From positions 4,994 to 68,993 of the forward strand of contig DPHD01000073.1 of the NCBI GenBank assembly GCA_003523085.1: DNA of 64,000 nt. The letters run 5' to 3'. The notes beneath the pieces were generated by a model. It had not been told where the DNA came from. It saw only the letters and a list, made by a program, of their open reading frames with translations, and searched no databases. The stretch comes from Oceanospirillaceae bacterium (GTDB lineage Bacteria > Pseudomonadota > Gammaproteobacteria > Pseudomonadales > Balneatricaceae). The position numbers and the translations under genes were made by a program. Shown piece after piece: positions 55,830 to 64,000 of the stretch (position 1 is the stretch's first letter; each line of letters starts with the position of its first letter).

Positions 55830-56423
55830 GTGGATTATCTAAACATTACCACCAGCGCTCAAGAGTACCTTGCCGAATTGTTATCTAAACAAGATGTTGA
55901 GGGTATCTCAGTACGTATTTTCGTCACCGACCCGGGTACACCCAACGCCGAAACCTGCTTGGCTTACTGTCGACCCGATGAAGTGAAAATCACTGACGAA
56001 TTTACTGACCTTGAGCACTTTAGGGTTTACGTTGACCCTGCCAGCGTAGATTACCTGGAGGATGCCTTCGTTGATTACAGCGCCGACCGTATGGGTGGTC
56101 AGTTAACCATTAAAGCACCTAATGCCAAGATGCCTCAGGTTACCGCAGATAGCCCCCTCGACGCACAGGTTAATTACCACCTGTATACGGAGGTAAACCC
56201 AGGCTTAGCCTCACATGGTGGCGATGTTAGTTTAGTGGGTGTGGTTAACGAAGACGACGTTAACGTTGCAGTATTACGTTTTGGTGGTGGTTGCCAAGGC
56301 TGCAGTTCGGTGTCAATGACGTTGAAAGAGGGCGTCGAAAAAATCCTTATGGAAAAAGTTCCTGGTATCGGCGCAGTCAGAGACGTTACCGATCATACCA
56401 ATACCGATAATGCCTACATGTAG
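55830..56423 (+). CDS. nfuA: Fe-S cluster carrier protein NfuA
   Basis: Accepts 4Fe-4S clusters and passes them to target enzymes, especially under oxidative stress. 197 residues. N-terminal degenerate A-type domain ([22 protein letters not shown]) and C-terminal Nfu domain with the cluster-binding CxxC, Cys155 and Cys158 in GGGCQGCSS. The GTG start at 55830 has AGGAAA upstream; an overlapping ATG is out of frame. A terminator follows, shared with DAHP synthase. Confidence 0.96.
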   Translation: MDYLNITTSAQEYLAELLSKQDVEGISVRIFVTDPGTPNAETCLAYCRPDEVKITDEFTDLEHFRVYVDPASVDYLEDAFVDYSADRMGGQLTIKAPNAKMPQVTADSPLDAQVNYHLYTEVNPGLASHGGDVSLVGVVNEDDVNVAVLRFGGGCQGCSSVSMTLKEGVEKILMEKVPGIGAVRDVTDHTNTDNAYM

Positions 56424-56444
56424 GGTGTAGACATTGTTGGCGTA

Positions 56445-56476
56445 TAAAAAAACCAGCCTTGCGCTGGTTTTTTTGT
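56445..56476. terminator. Bidirectional terminator between nfuA and DAHP synthase
   Basis: AAACCAGC, loop CTTGC, GCTGGTTT flanked by A- and T-runs; symmetric and serving both convergent genes. Confidence 0.92.
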
Positions 56477-56491
56477 TTGTCGTATGTGTGG

Positions 56492-57571
56492 TTAGCGCAA
56501 ACGCTTGCGTTTAGCTAAACGATCTTGCAGTTTGCTGGCAAAATCGCGCATGCTGGATTCGGTGGTATCCCAGTCGATACATGCATCGGTGACAGAAATA
56601 CCATATTGTAATTGCGACAAATCCTCTGGAATCGATTGATTACCCCAGTTAATGTTGCTTTCAATCATTAAACCGACAATAGACTCGTTGCCTTCATTGA
56701 TTTGCTGGGCAATATTGTCCATCACCAAAGGCTGGATTGACGGGTCTTTGCTGGAGTTGGCGTGACTACAGTCCACCATAATGTTGCCAGACAAACCGTC
56801 TTTTTCTAACGCTTGTTCGCACAAAGCAATATTAACCGAGTCGTAGTTAGGCTTGCCGCCACCACCGCGTAATACCACATGGCCATATTGGTTGCCGCTG
56901 GTGCGGGTGATAGCCACTTGCCCTTGAGGGTTGACGCCGAGGAAAGAGTGGGGCGAGGCCATGGATTCAAGGGCATTAAAGGCCACTGTGAGACCACCGT
57001 CGGTGCCGTTTTTAAAGCCAATGGGGCATGAAAGGCCACTGGACATTTCGCGGTGGGTTTGTGATTCTGTGGTGCGTGCGCCGATGGCAGCCCAGGTCCA
57101 AAGATCCGATTGATATTGGGGTGAAATTGGGTCTAAAGCCTCAGTTGCCAAAGGTAAGCCCATGGCCGCCAAATCAAGCATCAGTTTGCGGCCGATATGC
57201 AATCCCGTTTCAATGTCAAAGGTGCCATCTAAATGAGGGTCATTGATTAAGCCTTTCCAGCCCACCGTGGTACGCGGCTTTTCGAAATAGACACGCATAA
57301 CAATGTACAATGTGTCTTTTAGTTCGTCGGCCAATACGGCTAGACGACGGCCATAATCTAAAGCGGCTTCGGTATCGTGAATGGAGCATGGCCCAATCAC
57401 AACAAATAGACGGTGATCAGTGCCATCCAATATGTTTTTAACGGTTTGGCGAGCCTGCATTACGCTGTCTGCGATGGTGCTGGTGGCCGGTAATTGAGTC
57501 TTTAAATCTTCGGGTGAGGTGAGCACCTGTTGGTTGGCAATGTTCAGGTCTTCGATACGGCGATCGGTCAT
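56492..57571 (-). CDS. 3-deoxy-7-phosphoheptulonate (DAHP) synthase, class I (AroF/G/H type)
   Basis: First step of the shikimate pathway, joining phosphoenolpyruvate and erythrose 4-phosphate. 359 residues. VVIGPCSIHDTEAALDYGRRLA near residues 57-78 carries the metal Cys; MRVYFEKPRTTVGWKGLINDP, GARTTESQTHREMSSGLSCPIGFKNGTDG and VDCSHANSSKDP are all present. Which aromatic amino acid inhibits it cannot be read safely. It feeds chorismate to PabB and PabC encoded in this window. Confidence 0.95.
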   Translation of the reverse strand: MTDRRIEDLNIANQQVLTSPEDLKTQLPATSTIADSVMQARQTVKNILDGTDHRLFVVIGPCSIHDTEAALDYGRRLAVLADELKDTLYIVMRVYFEKPRTTVGWKGLINDPHLDGTFDIETGLHIGRKLMLDLAAMGLPLATEALDPISPQYQSDLWTWAAIGARTTESQTHREMSSGLSCPIGFKNGTDGGLTVAFNALESMASPHSFLGVNPQGQVAITRTSGNQYGHVVLRGGGGKPNYDSVNIALCEQALEKDGLSGNIMVDCSHANSSKDPSIQPLVMDNIAQQINEGNESIVGLMIESNINWGNQSIPEDLSQLQYGISVTDACIDWDTTESSMRDFASKLQDRLAKRKRLR

Positions 57572-57700
57572 GGTATGTCTCTAACAGTAAAATCGGGTAA
57601 ATAATGGCCTATGGGTAAGCCAAAACGCTATAATTAAGCGCTCCTTTGTAACACAATCAAGGGCCTACAAACAAATAAAATGTACAGAGAAAGGGTGTAT

Positions 57701-59515
57701 ATGCAGATTACGTGGATTTATGGTGGAATACGCCACGGTGCACAGGTTTTTGGTTTGTTACTGCTGTTGACCACTAATGCCAGTGCAGCATTGTTTAGTT
57801 CGGCCCAACACCCATTACCTGCAGCGGAGGCGTTTCCGTTAACCCTTGAGCAGCATGGTCATAAGATCGATATTATCTGGGATACACCCGACGACTATTA
57901 TCTCTATCAAGACAAATTTGCCCTTACGACGTCTAACAAGCATCCATTAACCGACGTTATTTTACCCCCAGCCAAGGTCAAGCAAGACCCAACCTTTGGC
58001 ACTACTAATGTGTACTATGGGCAATTGCATCTGACAGGGTTGCTGCCCCAAAATGATGAGCCTGCCACAGCGCTGATAGTGCAGTACCAAGGCTGTTGGG
58101 ATGGCGGTGTCTGCTACCCCCCTCAAACTATGGAATTTGATTTGACGCCAGTCATGGCCGAGCAATCCACAGCGCTGCAAGCCCCCAGCCTATGGTCCCA
58201 GTCTAGTGGCACTAACGCCAACTGGTTCATAACGCAACTCGAAGGCAGTAACGTCGCTAGTCTATTGATCATCTTTTTCTTGGCAGGTTTAGCCCTCGCA
58301 TTTACCCCTTGTGTATTACCCATGGTGCCTATTTTATCCAGTATCATTGTCGGCCTTAACCCCAAACCCAGTGCTAGTAGGAGTTTTGCTCTATCGGCCA
58401 CCTATGTGTTGGCTATGGCGTTAACCTACAGCTTAGCAGGCTTGGTGGCGGGTCTCAGCGGGGCTAACGTTCAAATTGCCTTACAACAGCCCTGGGTGAT
58501 CGGTGTTATAGCAAGTTTATTTGTGGTGTTTTCTGGGGCTATGTTTGGTTGGTTTAACTTGCAAATGCCCAGCGTGTTGCAGCTTAAAATCGACCAGCTG
58601 ACGCAACGCAGGGCAGGCGGTCAGTTTATCAGCGTGGCCATTATGGGGGCCTTATCGGCGTTAGTGGTTGGCCCTTGTGTGGCGGCTCCGTTAGCCGGTG
58701 CCTTATTGTTCATTGCCCAAACCGGTGACGCTATCTTGGGCGGCCTTGCATTATTCGTTATGGGTTTAGGTATGGGCATGCCCTTGTTGGTTGTTGGCAC
58801 CTCAGCGGGACGCTTTATTCCGCAAACAGGGGCTTGGATGCAGCGTATTAAAATCGGTTTTGGTTTTCTCATGCTGTATATGGCGATCTGGATGACCGAT
58901 CGTGTGTGGCCTCAATGGAGTTTGTGGCTGGTGGCTCTGGTGACCTTAGTGTTAGCGCTTTCACTGCTACTTAATAGTCGCTGGAAACCCGTTCTTGCTA
59001 GTCTGCAGGGGATTGTTTTTGCCTATGTTATGGGTGTATTACTCGCACTGTATGCCGTTATTTTACTGGTTGGCCAGGCCGTAGGTCAGGCTTCATTAAT
59101 CGCCCCCTTACAAGGCTTAACTCAGCAGCTTAGTCAGAAGCAAAGCCAGCCATTATCAATCACCAAGGTGACGGCTTCAGCAGTGCCTTTATTGTTAGAG
59201 CAGGCAAAAACTGACAATCAAGTGGTAATGTTGGATTTTTACGCTGATTGGTGTATCTCTTGTGTAGAACTGGATGTGTTTGTGTTTACCAACCCAGGCG
59301 TGCAGCAGGCGCTTGACACGGTGAAGGTGATTAAAGTTGATGTCACAGCCAACGAACCGGCGGCTGTTAGTTTGATGCGCTCATTGCAGTTGGTTGGCCC
59401 GCCTGCATTGGTGTTTTACAACGCCAGTGGAGACCTATTACTTCAGCACACCATCGTAGGGGTGCCGGATACTAAGGATTTAGTGAATTTAATAGAGCGC
59501 GTTAAATACGACTAA
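57701..59515 (+). CDS. dsbD: Thiol:disulfide interchange protein DsbD
   Basis: Carries electrons from cytosolic thioredoxin to periplasmic DsbC/DsbG and cytochrome c maturation. 604 residues from the ATG at 57701, which has AAAGGG at good spacing; an in-frame ATG 7 codons earlier lacks one. Signal peptide ending NASA, N-domain cysteines in YQGCWDGGVCYPP, eight-TM domain with FTPCVLPMVPIL and VVGPCVAAPLAG, and C-terminal thioredoxin domain with FYADWCISCVELD. All six redox cysteines are intact. Confidence 0.95.
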   Translation: MQITWIYGGIRHGAQVFGLLLLLTTNASAALFSSAQHPLPAAEAFPLTLEQHGHKIDIIWDTPDDYYLYQDKFALTTSNKHPLTDVILPPAKVKQDPTFGTTNVYYGQLHLTGLLPQNDEPATALIVQYQGCWDGGVCYPPQTMEFDLTPVMAEQSTALQAPSLWSQSSGTNANWFITQLEGSNVASLLIIFFLAGLALAFTPCVLPMVPILSSIIVGLNPKPSASRSFALSATYVLAMALTYSLAGLVAGLSGANVQIALQQPWVIGVIASLFVVFSGAMFGWFNLQMPSVLQLKIDQLTQRRAGGQFISVAIMGALSALVVGPCVAAPLAGALLFIAQTGDAILGGLALFVMGLGMGMPLLVVGTSAGRFIPQTGAWMQRIKIGFGFLMLYMAIWMTDRVWPQWSLWLVALVTLVLALSLLLNSRWKPVLASLQGIVFAYVMGVLLALYAVILLVGQAVGQASLIAPLQGLTQQLSQKQSQPLSITKVTASAVPLLLEQAKTDNQVVMLDFYADWCISCVELDVFVFTNPGVQQALDTVKVIKVDVTANEPAAVSLMRSLQLVGPPALVFYNASGDLLLQHTIVGVPDTKDLVNLIERVKYD

Positions 59516-59588
59516 TAACTAAATGATAATACCTATATGCTTTTTCGGTCTATGTGATATGATTTATGCCCTAAAGGGTATGACTTAA

Positions 59589-60570
<982 letters not shown>

Positions 60571-60572
<2 letters not shown>

Positions 60573-60586
60573 GTTTTATAAAACCT
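60571..60586. other. Perfect palindrome spanning both stop codons of cysB and pabB
   Basis: AGGTTTTATAAAACCT is its own reverse complement. It covers the end of the cysB TAG and the whole pabB TAA in the 3-base convergent gap. Too short and loop-free for a strong terminator, but it may contribute to transcript ends. Confidence 0.4.
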
Positions 60587-61955
60587 GCAAGCCATCAAGT
60601 AGGTTGTTAACCTTGTCAAAGGTTTCTTGGTATTCTGACTCACAGTCCGAATCGGCCACCAAGCCGCCGCCAGCCCAGCAATAAATTTGCCCACCATCAT
60701 CGCCTTTACTGTCGGTCACTAAGGTACGGATACAGATATTGGTGTCCATACGCCCATTACTACTCAAGTAGCCGATGGAACCCGTGTAGGCATTGCGACG
60801 GTGTGGTTCCAATTCTTCGATGATTTCCATGGCTCGTAGTTTGGGTGCGCCAGTAATTGAACCACCTGGAAAAGCGCCTTTTAACAAAGGTAAAATTTGC
60901 ACGTTAGATGCCAGTTCACCCGTAATAGTCGTGACTAAGTGATGCACGTTACTGTAGCTTTCGATGGCAAACAAATCGGGCACCTTGACCGAAAAGGGTT
61001 GGCAATGTTTACTTAAATCGTTGCGCAACAAATCTACGATCATAAGGTTTTCAGAACGATCTTTAGGGCTTGCACTTAATTCTTCGTACAAGGCTCGGTC
61101 TAATTCCGGTGTGTCCCCGCGAGGCCTTGTGCCTTTGATTGGTTTGGTTTCAACCCGCCCTTGATGCACTTGCAAAAAACGTTCGGGGGAAAGGCTCAGT
61201 AGGGCGCCCTCATTGGTTTCCATATAGGCACTAAAGGGCGTCGGCGAGGCCTTTCTTAGTTGCTGGTATGCAAACCAAGGGTTGCCGGTATACGCAGCAC
61301 TAAAGCGTTGGGCTAAACACACTTGATAGCAATCACCGGCGTGGATGTAATCGATAACGCGATAAAACTTATCGGCATATTCTTGCGCCGACATGTTGGA
61401 GTTAAAATCACCTTTTAAGGCAAAGGCGCTAGTCGTCACCTTTGGCGGCTGTGTTAGGGTTTGCATCAGCGCCTGAGTTTGTGGCTCATCCAACTGACTC
61501 ACCAAGTAACTTGTGCGCAGTTCATGGTCGGTAATTACGGCCCATGGATAAATACCTACACACATATCTTCGACTGCAATGTCGGCTTTAGCCTGGGTTG
61601 GCATGGTCTCGATAGAACGGCCTAAATCATAGCCAAATAGGCCTGCGGCGCCACCCGTAAACGGGATGTCTGCAGCTGGTTCGCTAGCGCTTAAGTCTTG
61701 CAATAACTGCTCTTGTAGCTGGCCAATGAGGTCAAAAGCATCGCTTTGAGTGGTACGTGAAACACCGTCTTGTAGAATCTGCGTTAGGCCGTTTTTGTGG
61801 GTGATGACAGCTAGCGGCGCAGCCATGGCCATGTCGTAACGACCAAAGTGACTAGCAGGGCGGCTGGAGTCCAGCAACAAAGGCAGTGGCAGGTGTCTGA
61901 TGGCCTCAAAGTAGTGGCAGGCATTTTCAGCAAATGGCAGGGGGATTATATACAC
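60576..61955 (-). CDS. pabB: Aminodeoxychorismate synthase component I
   Basis: Makes 4-amino-4-deoxychorismate from chorismate with ammonia supplied by PabA. 459 residues, chorismate-binding fold. The key PIKGTRPRG (Lys where anthranilate synthase has Ala) supports PabB over TrpE. Also DLLRNDLSKHCQ, FPGGSITGAPKLRAMEIIEELE and YTGSIGYLSSNGRMDTNICIRT. The product goes to PabC (3133-4026). No pabA is in the window. Monocistronic, convergent with cysB. Confidence 0.94.
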   Translation of the reverse strand: MYIIPLPFAENACHYFEAIRHLPLPLLLDSSRPASHFGRYDMAMAAPLAVITHKNGLTQILQDGVSRTTQSDAFDLIGQLQEQLLQDLSASEPAADIPFTGGAAGLFGYDLGRSIETMPTQAKADIAVEDMCVGIYPWAVITDHELRTSYLVSQLDEPQTQALMQTLTQPPKVTTSAFALKGDFNSNMSAQEYADKFYRVIDYIHAGDCYQVCLAQRFSAAYTGNPWFAYQQLRKASPTPFSAYMETNEGALLSLSPERFLQVHQGRVETKPIKGTRPRGDTPELDRALYEELSASPKDRSENLMIVDLLRNDLSKHCQPFSVKVPDLFAIESYSNVHHLVTTITGELASNVQILPLLKGAFPGGSITGAPKLRAMEIIEELEPHRRNAYTGSIGYLSSNGRMDTNICIRTLVTDSKGDDGGQIYCWAGGGLVADSDCESEYQETFDKVNNLLDGLQVL

Positions 61956-62080
61956 GTCTAAAGTCTAAAGGCTGACAAGAAGGCTATTCTAACTTCCCTA
62001 ACCTGTGGCGCCTAGGGGTTTACACACGGCAAGGGTTATTTATTTGTATGAAAATCGTCGGTCTGGCTAGAATTGCTGGC

Positions 62081-62098
62081 ATTATTGTCAACAATATT
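62081..62098 (+). promoter_or_regulatory. Candidate GntR operator upstream of the prp operon
   Basis: ATTATTGT-CA-ACAATATT: 8-base arms with one mismatch, core TTGT-CA-ACAA, of the yGT-Nx-ACr form bound by FCD-domain GntR proteins. A second dyad, TGTC-TAAATT-GACA (62106-62119), overlaps the promoter -35 box. Confidence 0.5.
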
Positions 62099-62113
62099 AG
62101 ATCAATGTCTAAA

Positions 62114-62142
62114 TTGACACACTAAATACGAAATAATATAAT
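62114..62142 (+). promoter_or_regulatory. Perfect-consensus sigma-70 promoter of the prp operon
   Basis: TTGACA at 62114-62119 and TATAAT at 62137-62142, spacer exactly 17 bases, about 30 bases before the GntR start. Both hexamers match consensus fully. Such strength with operator-like dyads suggests tight repression by the GntR product. Confidence 0.8.
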
Positions 62143-62172
62143 GGTTTTACGTATAAAGTGTAGACAATATGT

Positions 62173-62859
62173 ATGGAAGTAGAAGCCACAACCTTAGCCA
62201 ATAAAGTCTGTGATCGTATCGTTAAAGATATCATCACTGGCGTTATCGCTCAGGGCCAAAAGCTAAATGAACCTGAACTGGCTCGTACACATGGCATAAG
62301 CCGTGGTCCACTGCGTGAAGCCATGAGTCGCATAGAAGCCATGCGTTTGATTACTCGCGTGCCTAACGTTGGTGCTAGGGTGGTTAAACTGTCTTACGGC
62401 GAATTGTTGGAAATCTATCAGATTCGCGAGACCTTAGAAGGTTTAGCTGCAAGGCTTGCCGCCCAAACCATGTCGGTTGACGAGAAAGCAGAACTACGAC
62501 TGCTGTTGACCAGCCATCACAAACACATCCTCGACACCCAAGGCCGCTCCTATTTTCAGCAAGAAGGCGATGTTGACTTTCATTATCGCATTGTTCACGG
62601 CAGCAAAAACCAACGTTTAATCGACATGTTGGCTGGCGACCTATACCAGTTGGTGCGTATGTACCGCTATCAATTTAGTTTGTCGAGTAATCGTCCTGAG
62701 CAAGCGCTCAAAGAACACGATCAAATTTGTAGTGCTATTGAAGAAGGCGACGGGGAGTTAGCTGAATGGCTAATGAAACGTCACATCAACAATGCTCGCA
62801 ACAATATTATGCTGCGCATGCAAGCGCAGTCAGACCCTCAAATCGGAGAAACACCATGA
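62173..62859 (+). CDS. GntR-family (FCD domain) regulator of the methylcitrate operon
   Basis: 228 residues. N-terminal winged helix: [54 protein letters not shown]-terminal FCD domain with metal-type residues in [21 protein letters not shown] and [13 protein letters not shown]. It overlaps prpB by ATGA, the arrangement seen in Shewanella- and Vibrio-like genomes, where the operon regulator is GntR-type rather than the sigma-54 PrpR. Probably represses the operon and itself. Confidence 0.9.
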   Translation: MEVEATTLANKVCDRIVKDIITGVIAQGQKLNEPELARTHGISRGPLREAMSRIEAMRLITRVPNVGARVVKLSYGELLEIYQIRETLEGLAARLAAQTMSVDEKAELRLLLTSHHKHILDTQGRSYFQQEGDVDFHYRIVHGSKNQRLIDMLAGDLYQLVRMYRYQFSLSSNRPEQALKEHDQICSAIEEGDGELAEWLMKRHINNARNNIMLRMQAQSDPQIGETP

Positions 62860-63743
62860 GCAGGATAAGCCAAGGCGCAAAATTTCGCGCCGCAATTGCC
62901 AATAACAACCCCCTACAAATCGTAGGTACTATTAATGCCTACAGCGCCATGATGGCCGAAAAGGTGGGCCATCATGCCATTTATATTTCTGGTGGTGGTG
63001 TGGCTAATGCCTCTTATGGCTTGCCTGATTTAGGTATGACTAGCCTTAATGATGTGCTTGAAGATGCCCGTCGTATTACTGCGGCCAGTGAATTACCTTT
63101 GTTGGTAGACATCGATACGGGCTGGGGCGGTGCGTTTAATATCGCCCGCGCCATTAAAGGTATGGAGTCGGCTGGTGTTGCGGCGGTTCATATTGAAGAT
63201 CAGGTGGCACAAAAACGTTGTGGTCACCGTCCTAATAAGGAAATCGTTTCAACCCAAGAGATGGTCGATCGTGTTAAAGCTGCTGCAGACGCCCGTATTG
63301 ATGATGATTTCTTCATCATGGCTCGCACAGACGCTTTCCAAAAAGACGGCTTACAAGCCGCTATTGACCGTTCACAGGCCTGTATCGAAGCCGGCGCAGA
63401 CGGTATTTTCGCCGAAGCCGTGCACGAATTAACCGACTACGATGCCTTCGCCAAGGCCATTGAAGTGCCGCTGTTGGCCAACATTACCGAATTTGGTGCC
63501 ACTCCTTTGTATAACAAGAGTGAGTTGGCCAATGTGGGTGTAGACATGGTGCTGTATCCATTGAGTGCGTTTCGCGCCATGAACAAAGCTGCCCTTAACG
63601 TGTATGAGCATTTGCTCGAAGACGGCGACCAAAAAGCGGTCATCGATAGCATGCAAACACGCATGGAATTGTACGACTTTTTGGACTATCACTCGTTTGA
63701 ACATAAATTAGATCAGCTGTTTGCAGCTGGCAAAAACCTATAA
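62856..63743 (+). CDS. prpB: 2-methylisocitrate lyase
   Basis: Splits 2-methylisocitrate to pyruvate and succinate in the methylcitrate cycle for propionate. 295 residues from the ATG at 62856. Catalytic loop [10 protein letters not shown] with the active Cys is near residue 123, [11 protein letters not shown] is the metal-binding segment, and MARTDAF follows. An upstream in-frame start inside the regulator gene is rejected; GGAGAAAC lies before 62856. prpC follows 33 bases on. Confidence 0.95.
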   Translation: MSRISQGAKFRAAIANNNPLQIVGTINAYSAMMAEKVGHHAIYISGGGVANASYGLPDLGMTSLNDVLEDARRITAASELPLLVDIDTGWGGAFNIARAIKGMESAGVAAVHIEDQVAQKRCGHRPNKEIVSTQEMVDRVKAAADARIDDDFFIMARTDAFQKDGLQAAIDRSQACIEAGADGIFAEAVHELTDYDAFAKAIEVPLLANITEFGATPLYNKSELANVGVDMVLYPLSAFRAMNKAALNVYEHLLEDGDQKAVIDSMQTRMELYDFLDYHSFEHKLDQLFAAGKNL

Positions 63744-63776
63744 CGTCGATCATCAGTTAACAACAAGGACACAATC

Positions 63777-64000
63777 ATGAGCAAACCCATTTCAGGAGCT
63801 GGCCTGCGCGGCCAGTCAGCAGGTTCTACAGCACTTTGTACCGTTGGTTTAACCGGCACAGGCCTTACCTACCGTGGCTATGACATCAGTGAGTTGGCAG
63901 AAAAAGCCAACTTTGAAGAAGTCGCCCACATGTTACTAAAGGGCCACCTTCCTACACAAACAGAACTTGATGCTTACACGGCTAAATTGAAGGGCATGCG
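63777..64000 (+). CDS. prpC: 2-methylcitrate synthase, N-terminal part (partial)
   Basis: Condenses propionyl-CoA with oxaloacetate. Only the first 74 residues are in the window. AAGGAC precedes the ATG. The N-terminal GLRGQSAGSTALCTVG and LTYRGYDISELAEKANFEEVAHMLLKGHLPT are typical of the short PrpC/GltA-like enzymes that begin directly with the Y-RGYDI motif. Position directly after prpB distinguishes it from citrate synthase. Confidence 0.92.
   Translation, partial: MSKPISGAGLRGQSAGSTALCTVGLTGTGLTYRGYDISELAEKANFEEVAHMLLKGHLPTQTELDAYTAKLKGM

Overview
The window is an ordinary, gene-dense stretch of chromosome from a gammaproteobacterium. Evidence for this is the fabD-fabG-acpP-fabF-pabC-mltG-tmk-holB-tatD order, the mltD-gloB-methyltransferase-rnhA-dnaQ block, and nhaB, sohB, tmcA, a CysB-type regulator and a GntR-prpB-prpC start. 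NhaB, the propionate genes and the lack of enteric-specific genes would fit a marine free-living lineage (Oceanospirillales/Alteromonadales-like), but the genus cannot be fixed from sequence alone. I see no rRNA, tRNA, CRISPR array, prophage, transposase or plasmid function. Both ends cut genes (fabD on the left, prpC on the right).

Layout. 1-7.5 kb: fatty acid synthesis, folate branch, septal/peptidoglycan and replication genes on the + strand. 7.5-9.5 kb: TetR regulator, DUF1285 protein, upp, then a REP-like dyad. 9.6-17.3 kb: ETF-ubiquinone oxidoreductase, an unrecognised protein, hpf, a UbiH/F-type monooxygenase, a stand-alone receiver and a giant M16C peptidase. 17.4-22.1 kb: a complete nucleoside-type ABC importer with BMP-family binding protein. 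22.2-27 kb: mltD, gloB, methyltransferase, rnhA, dnaQ. 27-33.3 kb: nhaB, an SCP2 protein, sohB, an Asp/Glu-racemase-superfamily enzyme and a molybdopterin oxidoreductase. 33.4-42 kb: tmcA, selD-mnmH, formaldehyde detoxification (frmA-fghA plus a DUF2185 protein), a hydrolase, and a DUF3524/QTMAN-type glycosyltransferase. 42-46 kb: a tiny basic protein, DUF599 protein, two hotdog thioesterases, htpG. 45.9-49.8 kb: LysR regulator, Fe/2-oxoglutarate dioxygenase, FAD-linked D-hydroxyacid dehydrogenase, and an ArsR protein with the cysteine pair of persulfide sensors. 49.9-60.6 kb: xthA, gor, an OmpA protein, a Kef-type antiporter, a MATE pump, nfuA, DAHP synthase, dsbD, cysB. 60.6-64 kb: pabB and the start of the methylcitrate (propionate) operon.

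How the genes connect. Several themes recur. Three enzymes acting on anticodon wobble base 34 (TmcA, MnmH with its selenophosphate donor SelD, and a QTMAN-like enzyme) sit within 9 kb. Thiol/redox homeostasis is represented by gor, gloB, frmA-fghA, dsbD, nfuA, cysB and the BigR/SqrR-like regulator. Chorismate use is represented by DAHP synthase, pabB and pabC. 

The most distinctive things for follow-up are the QTMAN homologue and its wobble-base neighbourhood, the LysR-dioxygenase-dehydrogenase module of unknown substrate, the orphan persulfide-sensor-like ArsR protein, an exact PsrA-type palindrome before the SCP2 gene, tandem dyads before the TetR gene, and a perfect-consensus sigma-70 promoter with operator-like dyads before the prp operon. 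No undescribed multi-gene defence or mobile system could be supported.
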